Source: Solirubrobacterales bacterium (GTDB lineage: Bacteria > Actinomycetota > Thermoleophilia > Solirubrobacterales > Solirubrobacteraceae). From it: a stretch of 5,949 nt of DNA. The notes under the pieces were generated by a model that saw only the letters and a program-made list of their open reading frames with translations, was not told the DNA's origin and ran no database searches. The DNA is taken from NCBI GenBank assembly GCA_003244035.1, contig QHBV01000261.1, positions 5,520 through 11,468 of the forward strand, in the 5' to 3' direction. A program made the position numbers and the translations under genes. Positions within the stretch are counted from its first letter, which is position 1, and the number at the start of each line of letters is the position of its first letter. Of the stretch, positions 1 to 5,383 are shown in pieces.

Positions 1-272
1 TCGTAGGCCACCACCGTGTCCTCGTCGGCGATCCCGAGCCGCGCCATGCCCTCAGCGAACCGCTCCGGGTCGGGCAGCGGGTGACGCCCCGCCGCCGGAC
101 TGCCCGGACCCGAGCACCAAGTCTCCAACTCCACGAAAACCGCCCCAGGCAGGTGACCCTGATCGTAGGCTTCGCGCCCGGAGCGACCGTCCAGGTACCA
201 GCGGGCATCGGCCAGGACAACCCCCTCGCGCTGCGCTTGGCACCAGTCGAGGTCGACAACCGGAGCGGTCAT
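1..272 (-). CDS. Rhodanese-type sulfurtransferase, N-terminal part (cut by the left edge)
   Basis: This is the first 90 codons of a thiosulfate/3-mercaptopyruvate sulfurtransferase; the rest lies outside the window. The translation begins MTAPVVDLDWCQAQREG and has the features of the first, non-catalytic domain of two-domain rhodaneses. These are 'LADARWYLDG' near residues 20-29, 'AYDQGHLPGAVFVEL' near 36-50, and 'GRHPLPDPERFAEGMARLGI' near 62-81. Family members move a sulfane sulfur from thiosulfate or mercaptopyruvate to cyanide or thiol acceptors through a cysteine in the second domain, which cannot be seen here, so activity and substrate cannot be judged. The ATG at 272 is preceded by TATCGT seven bases upstream, which supports this start. 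It follows ettA on the same strand after 71 bases, probably with its own promoter. SseA-type is the likeliest subgroup. Confidence 0.88.
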   Translation of the reverse strand, partial: MTAPVVDLDWCQAQREGVVLADARWYLDGRSGREAYDQGHLPGAVFVELETWCSGPGSPAAGRHPLPDPERFAEGMARLGIADEDTVVAY

Positions 273-279
273 CCCGCCT

Positions 280-285
280 ACGATA
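280..285 (-). promoter_or_regulatory. Candidate -10 box of the sulfurtransferase gene
   Basis: TATCGT on the minus strand ends seven bases before the ATG at 272. The spacing fits a leaderless transcript starting at or near the A of the start codon. No convincing -35 hexamer is seen. Part of the 71-base gap behind ettA; the rest of the gap holds only a weak five-pair hairpin (CGAGG/CCTCG). Confidence 0.4.
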
Positions 286-343
286 CGACCCCGGGGCGCC
301 AGCACCCGGTGACGAGGACGGCCTCGGATCAAACCCGCGACGC

Positions 344-1996
344 CTAGCCCCGTACGAGCTTCTTATATGTAAGGCGCTTCGGCCGTTCGGTCTCCGCGCC
401 GCCCGTTTCGCGGCGGAAGGTCTCGTACGCCTCGAAGTTCCCCTCGAACCAGCGCGCCTGCGAATCGCCTTCGAACGCCAGCACGTGCGTCGCGATCCGG
501 TCGAGGAACCAGCGGTCGTGCGAGACCACCACGGCGCAGCCGGCAAACGCCAGCAGCGCCTCCTCGAGTGCCCGCAGCGTGTCGACATCGAGGTCGTTGG
601 TCGGCTCGTCGAGCAGCAGCAGGTTGCCCCCGGAGCGCAGCAGCTTCGCGAGGTGCAGGCGGTTGCGCTCCCCGCCTGAGAGCTTGGCGACGCGCTGCTG
701 CTGGTCGGAGCCCTTGAAGTTGAAGCCGGCGACGTAGGCCCGGCTGTTGATCGTCCGCTCACCCAGTGCGATCTGGTCCTGGCCGCCGGAGATCTCCTCC
801 CAGACGGTCTTGGCGGGGTCGAGCTCCCGCGTTTGATCGACCCATGCCACCTGGACTGTGTCCCCGATGCGCAGCGTCCCCGCGTCGGGCTGCTCGGCCC
901 CGGTGATCATCCGGATCAGGGTCGTCTTGCCGGCGCCGTTGGGGCCGATCACGCCGACGATCCCACCGCGCGGCAGGCTGAAGCTCAGGTCGTCGATCAG
1001 AAGGAGGTCGCCGAAGGACTTGCGCAGTCCCTCGGCTTGGACCACGACCTCTCCCAGCCGTGGCCCCGCGGGGATGTGGATCTGCACCTGGTCGAGCTTG
1101 GCGTTGCGGTCCTGCGCCAGCAGCGCCTCGTAAGCGTTCAACCGCGCCTTGGGCTTGGTGCGCCGCGCGCTCGCGCTCGAGCGCACCCACTCGAGCTCGC
1201 GCTCGATCGTCTGGCGCCGCGCGGTGTCCTGCCGTGCCTCGGTCTGCATCCGCATCCGCTTCTGCTCGAGCCAGCCCGAGTAGTTGCCCTGATACGGGAT
1301 CCCGCGCCCGCGATCGAGCTCGAGGATCCAGCCCGCGACGTTGTCGAGGAAGTAGCGGTCGTGGGTGACGGCGACCACCGTGCCCGGATAGTCGCCCAGG
1401 TGACGCTCGAGCCACGCGACCGACTCGGCGTCGAGATGGTTGGTGGGCTCGTCGAGCAGCAGCAGGTCGGGCTGGGAGAGCAGCAGCCGGCACAGCGCGA
1501 CGCGGCGGCGCTCCCCGCCCGAGAGCAACGAGATCTCGGCGTCGCCGGGCGGGCACCGGAGCGCGTCCATCGCGATCTCGAGGGTCGTCTCGAGGTTCCA
1601 GCCATCGACCGCGTCGATTCGCTCCTGCACGCTGCCGAGCTCGTCGGCCGTCTCGTCGGAGTAGTTCATCGACAGCTCCTCGAAGCGCTGCAGCAGCGCT
1701 GCGGTCTCGGTCACTCCCTGCTCGACGTTGCCGCGCACGTCGGTGGATGAGTCGAGCTGAGGCTCCTGCTCGAGCAGGCCCACGCTCGCGCCCGGCGCGA
1801 GCTGCGCCTCGCCGTCATAGCCGTCGTCGAGTCCCGCCATGATCCGCAGCAGCGTTGACTTGCCGGCGCCGTTGTAGCCGAGCACCCCGATCTTCGCGCC
1901 CGGGAGGAACGACAGCGAGATATCGCTGAGTACCTGGCGGTCGGGCGGGTGGCGGCGCGAGAGCTTGTACGTTGTGAAGATGTACTGGGCGGACAC
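344..1996 (-). CDS. ettA: Energy-dependent translational throttle protein EttA (ABC-F ATPase)
   Basis: A 550-residue tandem-ATPase ABC-F protein without membrane segments. EttA binds the ribosomal E site and, depending on ATP/ADP, gates the move from initiation to elongation. Both nucleotide-binding domains are intact: Walker A at 40-48 (GYNGAGKST) and 351-359 (GPNGAGKTT), signatures LSGGERRR at 158-165 and LSGGERNR at 439-446, and Walker B with LLLLDEPTNHLD at 178-189 and LLLLDEPTNDLD at 459-470. The catalytic glutamates are E183 and E464; switch histidines are H212 and H493. The arm insertion lies around 95-142, and the linker that touches P-site tRNA around 243-310, rich in Arg and Lys. 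The N-terminus (MSAQYIFTTYKLSRRHPPDR) aligns with E. coli EttA (555 aa), which fixes the start at the GTG at 1996. The frame is open upstream to 2203, but that stretch is low-complexity and antisense to another gene. No Shine-Dalgarno is seen; TAACCT lies seven bases upstream. Confidence 0.96.
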   Translation of the reverse strand: MSAQYIFTTYKLSRRHPPDRQVLSDISLSFLPGAKIGVLGYNGAGKSTLLRIMAGLDDGYDGEAQLAPGASVGLLEQEPQLDSSTDVRGNVEQGVTETAALLQRFEELSMNYSDETADELGSVQERIDAVDGWNLETTLEIAMDALRCPPGDAEISLLSGGERRRVALCRLLLSQPDLLLLDEPTNHLDAESVAWLERHLGDYPGTVVAVTHDRYFLDNVAGWILELDRGRGIPYQGNYSGWLEQKRMRMQTEARQDTARRQTIERELEWVRSSASARRTKPKARLNAYEALLAQDRNAKLDQVQIHIPAGPRLGEVVVQAEGLRKSFGDLLLIDDLSFSLPRGGIVGVIGPNGAGKTTLIRMITGAEQPDAGTLRIGDTVQVAWVDQTRELDPAKTVWEEISGGQDQIALGERTINSRAYVAGFNFKGSDQQQRVAKLSGGERNRLHLAKLLRSGGNLLLLDEPTNDLDVDTLRALEEALLAFAGCAVVVSHDRWFLDRIATHVLAFEGDSQARWFEGNFEAYETFRRETGGAETERPKRLTYKKLVRG

Positions 1997-2003
1997 CGGG
2001 CCG

Positions 2004-2009
2004 AGGTTA
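2004..2009 (-). promoter_or_regulatory. Candidate -10 box of ettA
   Basis: TAACCT on the minus strand ends seven bases before the GTG at 1996, with no Shine-Dalgarno between. This suggests a leaderless mRNA beginning at the GTG. No -35 match is visible in the GC-rich stretch further upstream. The box lies in the 52-base gap shared with the divergent small membrane-protein gene. Confidence 0.42.
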
Positions 2010-2048
2010 GCTGTCCGCGCCCGCCGGGCGGCCCGCGGCGGGTGAGCC

Positions 2049-2222
2049 ATGCTGCGGGTCCTCGCCGCGGTGCTGGCGCTGATCGCGGTCGGCTGCATGT
2101 CGCTGGCGATCGTCGGGATGGTCACCGGGCGCCCCGGCGACCGGGCCGGGGGGCTGATCCGGGCGCTCGCGGTGCTGTGCTTCGCGCTGGCGGTCGTGCT
2201 CAACGTGATCGCGCACCGCTAA
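2049..2222 (+). CDS. Small two-helix membrane protein, 57 aa, unknown function
   Basis: ATG to TAA gives 57 residues. Helix 1 covers about residues 3-26 (MLRVLAAVLALIAVGCMSLA, then IVGMV) and helix 2 about 36-55 (LIRALAVLCFALAVVLNVIA), joined by a short polar loop GRPGDRAGG. All 57 sense codons end in G or C, which is hard to explain unless this frame is translated. An in-frame TGA at 2043-2045 makes the ATG at 2049 the first possible ATG start. A weak GGGTGA lies very close upstream. No family is recognised and no function is proposed. It is divergent from ettA, with 52 bases between starts. A signal-anchored lipoprotein using C16 (AVGC) is a less likely reading, because the second hydrophobic segment favours two membrane passes. 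Other frames over this stretch give Ala/Arg/Pro-rich low-complexity products. Confidence 0.72.
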   Translation: MLRVLAAVLALIAVGCMSLAIVGMVTGRPGDRAGGLIRALAVLCFALAVVLNVIAHR

Positions 2223-2230
2223 CTGACTTG

Positions 2231-2264
2231 GTTGGCTCAGCGGCGGGCGAGAATTGAGCCGAAC
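2231..2264. terminator. Hairpin between convergent gene ends (possible two-way terminator)
   Basis: GTTGGCTCA (2231-2239) can pair with TGAGCCGAAC (2255-2264), leaving one bulged base and a 15-base loop. The hairpin sits between the stop of the small membrane protein (2222) and the stop of the lipoprotein gene (2298), where a terminator for both directions would be expected. No T-run follows on either strand, so it is not a classical intrinsic terminator. Its right arm is also part of the 15-base repeat at 2252-2266. Confidence 0.35.
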
Positions 2265-2266
2265 AT
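2252..2266 (+). repeat. Left copy of 15-base imperfect direct repeat
   Basis: AATTGAGCCGAACAT matches the copy at 4011-4025 (AATTGAGCCAAACAT) at 14 of 15 positions. It lies outside coding sequence, 31 bases beyond the stop of the lipoprotein gene, so the two copies bracket the two-gene wall unit. The match could be chance, an insertion footprint or a shared protein-binding site. Confidence 0.4.
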
Positions 2267-2297
2267 AACTCCCTATCGTCTGTACAGGTCGGCGGCG

Positions 2298-2846
2298 TCA
2301 GCCCTCGGGCTGCCAGCCGCTGAGAACCCAGCGGTTCGCGCTCAGCTGGACCACCGTCGCCAGCGCCAGGTGCCAGGCGGGTCGCAGGCCCTGGTAGGCA
2401 GAGGTGTTGGTGGCGGTCGTCAGCTCACGCGTGACGACGACGTAGCGATTGCGTGCTCCGATCAGCGGCGCGATTGCCTCGATCGTGCCGCCGTTGGCGA
2501 TCCCGCCTCGTTGGAGCTCGTAATTCCCGGCAGTCTGGGCGGCGGCGAGCGCCATCGCCGAGCGGGCCTGGCCAACGCTCTCGGATGCGAGCGAGCGCAT
2601 CTGCCCGGTGACCGTGTCCGCGGTCCAGTTGATGTAGCGCTGAGCGAAGGCGCCGATCGCCTGCAGCGCGCTGGCCGCGCCGCCGGCCTGCTGTGCCGGC
2701 GGCGCGGGTGAGGGGTACTCGTGGGTCGTTTGGGCCTGGGCGAGCTTCGACTGCGTCGTCGTCTGCGCGCTCGGCGGGGCGATCGTGGCGCAGCCGGTCA
2801 GTGCGCAGATTGCGCCAGCGACCAGCACGGTTCTCATGGCCCGCAT
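2298..2846 (-). CDS. Lipoprotein with a possible NTF2/VirB8-like domain, second gene of the wall unit
   Basis: A 182-residue secreted lipoprotein. A short basic N-terminus (MRAMR) and a hydrophobic stretch lead to the lipobox L16-T17-G18-C19, so the mature protein should be lipid-anchored at C19 outside the membrane. Residues 20-58 are a Thr/Gln/Pro/Ala-rich linker. Residues 59-182 look like one compact domain: a long helix with YINWTADTV at 71-79, a helix at 87-107, then strands with RYVVVTRELTT (134-144), PAWHLALATVVQL (156-168) and a closing NRWVLSGWQPEG (171-182). This pattern recalls NTF2-like/VirB8-type accessory proteins beside actinobacterial conjugation genes; that is inferred from memory. 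It starts two bases after the stop of the NlpC/P60 gene. AGGG eight bases before the ATG at 2846 serves as ribosome site, favouring this ATG over the one at 2837, so the pair is probably translationally coupled. Confidence 0.82.
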   Translation of the reverse strand: MRAMRTVLVAGAICALTGCATIAPPSAQTTTQSKLAQAQTTHEYPSPAPPAQQAGGAASALQAIGAFAQRYINWTADTVTGQMRSLASESVGQARSAMALAAAQTAGNYELQRGGIANGGTIEAIAPLIGARNRYVVVTRELTTATNTSAYQGLRPAWHLALATVVQLSANRWVLSGWQPEG

Positions 2847-2848
2847 CG

Positions 2849-3973
2849 CTAAAGCCCTGCCGGGTGTCGCGCGACGAAGCCGGCCGAGCTACGCACGAGC
2901 GGGTGCCACCCGATCCCGGTGCTCCCGTCGCCGGGGCCGGCGGCGTCGTGGGTGTCCCACCGCAGGCCCGCCACGTACATGAACACGTGATCGGCGTCCG
3001 CATACAGCGTCACCCATCTTCCGGGTCCCGGCTGGCCAAAGGACTCGAGCTCGCTCGACGCGCCGCCATAGGTGACTGGCAGCAGCTGCGCCCCGTAGAG
3101 CAGGTGCTCGACGCTGCTCGAGCAGTCATACGCCGGCGTGATCTCCGACAGCGGCAGGCCGTGGGCGGCCCCGTAGACGTACGGCTTGCCGACGATCTGG
3201 TTGCCCGCGGCGATCATCTCCTTCACCGCCGCCGGCGCATCCTGAGGAGCCGCCGCGAGCCCGTTCGGGAGCAGGCGCGCACGTTGCCCGGGCGTCAGCG
3301 CGACCCCTGCCAGGGCTCCCGGCGCGCATGCGGTGGGATCGACCGAAGCCGCCGCGGGGGGTGTGAGCACGCTCGCCTCACCAGGCGCCTGCCCGAGGAC
3401 GCCGGCGGCGCCGGCGTCGGGCGGTCGCTCGATCCGCACCGCTCCTGACCACAGGCCGTTCTGATAGGGAACCCCGATTCGCCCGGCGAGCTGCCACCAC
3501 AGGTCGATCACCCGCGGGAGGCCTCCCACCGGACCGCCCCCAAACCCGAAGTCGCGCTTGTAGGCGATCGCCGAGTGCGCGGCCCACGTGACTCTGAGCG
3601 GCGTCAGGTACGACAAGCCGCCCATCGCCGTGGCTGTTTGCCAGGTCGGCCCCCCGAGCTCGGCGTAGGAGTCGGGGTGCGCGAGGAGGTCGTCTCCGCG
3701 CGCCCCGGTGGTGCCCGAGCTTGGGTCCCCCGGACCGCCGTACTCGCTCGCGCCGACGAGCTGGCCGGTTCCCGGTGGGCCCAGAACGATCGCGCCGGCC
3801 GCGCCTTCGCCGGCGCCCGTGCAGTCGCTGCTTTGGCTGAGCGCGCTGATCAGTAGCGCGAGCAACGCCACGCCGATCCCCGCCGTGGCGACCCCGGCGA
3901 TCAGCCCGGCTGCCAGGAGGGCTCCGCTCCGGGGGCGCCGGCCCGTGCGGCCGCTCTGGTCGGTGGTGGTCAT
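2849..3973 (-). CDS. Membrane-anchored NlpC/P60-type (C40) peptidase with RlpA-like central domain
   Basis: A 374-residue secreted cell-wall enzyme. A basic, polar N-terminus is followed by one hydrophobic helix at about 18-45, which should anchor it with the rest outside. A Gly-rich linker runs to about 95. Residues 97-184 resemble a double-psi beta-barrel (RlpA-like) domain: DSYAELGG, PLRVTW, AYKRDFGFGGG (D141) and RVIDLWWQLAGRIG. A Pro/Ala-rich spacer leads to the NlpC/P60 domain at about 247-374, with KPYVYGAA, the nucleophile C284 in YDCSSSVEHL, and the likely catalytic H329 in DADHVFMYVAGLRWD; the third residue may be H342 or H357. NlpC/P60 enzymes cut D-gamma-glutamyl bonds in peptidoglycan stem peptides. 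The ATG at 3973 is chosen because the membrane helix follows at a normal distance and TACGGT lies seven bases upstream. An in-frame TTG at 4021 would add 16 residues and is less likely. It leads the two-gene unit with the lipoprotein. Confidence 0.87.
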   Translation of the reverse strand: MTTTDQSGRTGRRPRSGALLAAGLIAGVATAGIGVALLALLISALSQSSDCTGAGEGAAGAIVLGPPGTGQLVGASEYGGPGDPSSGTTGARGDDLLAHPDSYAELGGPTWQTATAMGGLSYLTPLRVTWAAHSAIAYKRDFGFGGGPVGGLPRVIDLWWQLAGRIGVPYQNGLWSGAVRIERPPDAGAAGVLGQAPGEASVLTPPAAASVDPTACAPGALAGVALTPGQRARLLPNGLAAAPQDAPAAVKEMIAAGNQIVGKPYVYGAAHGLPLSEITPAYDCSSSVEHLLYGAQLLPVTYGGASSELESFGQPGPGRWVTLYADADHVFMYVAGLRWDTHDAAGPGDGSTGIGWHPLVRSSAGFVARHPAGL

Positions 3974-3980
3974 AGCGACG

Positions 3981-3986
3981 ACCGTA
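3981..3986 (-). promoter_or_regulatory. Candidate -10 box of the NlpC/P60-lipoprotein unit
   Basis: TACGGT on the minus strand ends seven bases before the ATG at 3973. No Shine-Dalgarno lies between, so a leaderless transcript is likely. There is no good -35 at 16-18 bases; TTGGCC lies 20 bases upstream of the hexamer, which is too far for a standard spacing. The 15-base repeat at 4011-4025 lies just upstream and could hold an operator. Confidence 0.4.
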
Positions 3987-4010
3987 GAGCATTTGAGTGC
4001 GGTTAGGGCC

Positions 4011-4025
4011 AATTGAGCCAAACAT
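4011..4025 (+). repeat. Right copy of 15-base imperfect direct repeat
   Basis: AATTGAGCCAAACAT, 14 of 15 identical to 2252-2266. It lies in the 107-base gap between the divergent NlpC/P60 and J-domain genes, 38 bases upstream of the former. AATTGAGCCA can also pair with TGGCTCGGTT (4042-4051), including two G-T pairs and a 21-base loop, so this copy too is one arm of an inverted repeat. The gap is clearly richer in A/T than the genes around it. Confidence 0.4.
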
Positions 4026-4065
4026 GTTGCATTTGCGGTTCTGGCTCGGTTTGACCGCGAATCGC

Positions 4066-4071
4066 TAACGT
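4066..4071 (+). promoter_or_regulatory. Candidate -10 box of the J-domain gene
   Basis: TAACGT ends nine bases before the ATG at 4081, slightly further than at the other genes here. No Shine-Dalgarno precedes the ATG (the sequence is GGTACGTC), so a leaderless or nearly leaderless mRNA is likely. TTGACC at 4051-4056 looks like a -35 hexamer, but no suitable -10 lies 16-18 bases after it. Confidence 0.33.
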
Positions 4072-4080
4072 TGGTACGTC

Positions 4081-5340
4081 ATGGCCCGGATCCTCGATGT
4101 CGAGCAGGCGCTGCTCCTGCTGGAGCTCGATCCTCCGTTCGATCAGCGCAAGGTGCAGCTCGCACGCCGGCGCATGGCTAAGCGCTGGCATCCGGACATC
4201 GCGCCGGCGGGCCGCCAGCACGAGCACCAACGTCACCTGCAGGCGATCAACGAGGCCGCCGACCAGCTCGCGCGGCTCGCCGATGCCGCTCGCGGCGGGC
4301 GCGTCAGCGCCGGCGCGGTGAAGGTCTCGGCGGCCGCCACCCGTCGCGCCCGCGAGGAGGCGGGTCGGCGCGCGTACGAGGCCGAGCAGCGCGAGCGGGC
4401 CTCGGCCCGGGACCAGGCCAAGTACGACCCGTTCGGCTCGCGAGTCCCCGATCATTCGGTGGTCCATCGCTACGCCCGCTGCCTCTCCTATCCGGAGTGG
4501 GGCGTGGGCACGGTCAGCGGGATCTACTTCTCCGGCGAGGGCGAGGACGTGCAGCAGTGGGCGCGAATGAGGTTCGCGGTGGGAGTCCGGACGGTGCCCG
4601 CCGGCTCGCTTCAGTTCGTGGACTTCTCGACGCCGGACGCGGCCGCCGACCGAGTCCAGCGTTTCGTGACCGCAGCACAGCACGCCCTCGCCGAGGGTGA
4701 CGCCGCGCTCGCCGCCCAGCGGCTCGTCTATGCCCGCGACGCCGAGCCGGCAAATCCAGTCGTGCTGAGGCTGCTCACCGCAGCGTTCTGGCAGGCCGGC
4801 AACCTTCCAGCCGCGGCCCGCACCGTGCGCGACTGGGCGCGTGCAGAGTCAGACCGTCCCGCACCAGAGCGGTTCGCATCCCGGATCTACGAGGACATGG
4901 GGGCGCTGACGCTGGCGGTGCAGGCGGCTGCTCGAGCGGCGCAGCGCGGCCCCGGCGATGCATCCGCGTGGGAGCGACTCGGGCGCCTGTGGCTGCGGAT
5001 GATGGATCGCGCTGCCGCGATCACGGCGCTCGAACGTGCGCGACTGCTCGGGCCCACGGTCGAAGGGCTGATCGACCTCGCGCTCGCATACCACCTAGCC
5101 GGCGACGTGGGGGCCGAGGTCTCGGCTGCGCAGGCGGCGACCCGTCTGGACCCCGAATCACAGCCGGGTTGGTCCGCTTACGCCCACGCGCTGGCACGCA
5201 CCGACCGCGTGCGCGAATGCCTCGCGGCCTGCCGGCGGGCGCTTAAGCTCGCGCACGGTGAGGATGCTGAGGTCGCGGATCTGCTGGCGCGGATGCAGGC
5301 GGTACGGCCGCGCGGGGTGTCGGAGCGCAGCGCGGCGTAG
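4081..5340 (+). CDS. J-domain protein with central SH3-like segment and C-terminal TPR region
   Basis: A 419-residue soluble protein with three parts. Residues 5-68 form a J domain: helix II is basic (KVQLARRRMAKRW), the HPD motif that stimulates DnaK ATPase is intact at 37-39, and a helix III with QAINEAADQLARL ends it. Residues 85-115 are a highly charged helical linker. Residues 130-182 hold YPEWGVGTVSGIYF, RMRFAVGVRTVPAGSLQFV, a small barrel pattern like DUF3553/Tudor-type SH3 folds that often touch nucleic acid or protein. Residues 192-405 are alpha-helical repeats of TPR type: clear units at about 194-224, 225-256, 293-326, 327-358 and 359-392, with typical Gly/Ala and Leu/Tyr positions and 'LDP' or 'LGP' turns. 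The Gly/Phe region and zinc domain of classical DnaJ are absent, so it is a class III J protein. It probably directs DnaK to particular clients or complexes through the TPR part. No client can be named. It is convergent with the GroES-like gene. Confidence 0.87.
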   Translation: MARILDVEQALLLLELDPPFDQRKVQLARRRMAKRWHPDIAPAGRQHEHQRHLQAINEAADQLARLADAARGGRVSAGAVKVSAAATRRAREEAGRRAYEAEQRERASARDQAKYDPFGSRVPDHSVVHRYARCLSYPEWGVGTVSGIYFSGEGEDVQQWARMRFAVGVRTVPAGSLQFVDFSTPDAAADRVQRFVTAAQHALAEGDAALAAQRLVYARDAEPANPVVLRLLTAAFWQAGNLPAAARTVRDWARAESDRPAPERFASRIYEDMGALTLAVQAAARAAQRGPGDASAWERLGRLWLRMMDRAAAITALERARLLGPTVEGLIDLALAYHLAGDVGAEVSAAQAATRLDPESQPGWSAYAHALARTDRVRECLAACRRALKLAHGEDAEVADLLARMQAVRPRGVSERSAA

Positions 5341-5363
5341 CGGCCGGGCAGGCGGGTGGCCGC
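5340..5363. terminator. GC hairpin between convergent J-domain and GroES-like genes
   Basis: GCGGCC (5340-5345) pairs perfectly with GGCCGC (5358-5363) around a 12-base loop, beginning at the last base of the J-domain stop codon. It lies in the 43-base gap before the GroES-like stop (5384). No T-run follows, so it is at best a U-less terminator of the kind often proposed in GC-rich genomes. Confidence 0.35.
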
Positions 5364-5383
5364 GGGTGCGCGGACGGAGCGTC

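Noticed and set aside
318..345. tRNA-like T-loop (GGGTTTGATCC on the minus strand)
   Set aside because: The flanking bases do not form a T-stem, and no anticodon arm or acceptor stem can be drawn; the upstream side is the coding end of ettA.
52..762. 236-codon minus-strand open frame across the ettA/sulfurtransferase gap
   Set aside because: Runs out of frame through the conserved end of ettA and the start of the sulfurtransferase; the product is Ser/Arg/Ala-rich low complexity.
833..1750. 305-codon plus-strand open frame opposite ettA
   Set aside because: It mirrors a fully conserved ABC-F gene, and its product is Val/Leu/Arg/Ala-rich with no recognisable domain. Long antisense frames are usual in GC-rich genes.
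1997..2203. 69-residue N-terminal extension of ettA
   Set aside because: Known EttA proteins begin at the MSAQYIF-like segment. The extension is low-complexity Ala/Arg/Ser/Thr and antisense to the small membrane-protein gene.
2425..3003. 192-codon minus-strand open frame across the junction of the wall-unit genes
   Set aside because: Shifted frame through the lipoprotein and the end of the NlpC/P60 gene, Arg/Gly/Ala-rich. Both real frames have signal, lipobox or catalytic motifs.
3974..4021. TTG start at 4021 for the NlpC/P60 protein
   Set aside because: It adds 16 residues not needed for the membrane anchor, and the ATG at 3973 has a TANNNT box at the same spacing as other genes here.
4003..4683. 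226-codon minus-strand open frame
   Set aside because: Antisense to the J-domain and SH3-like coding part of the gene at 4081-5340, whose motifs are clear. Its own product has no domain features.
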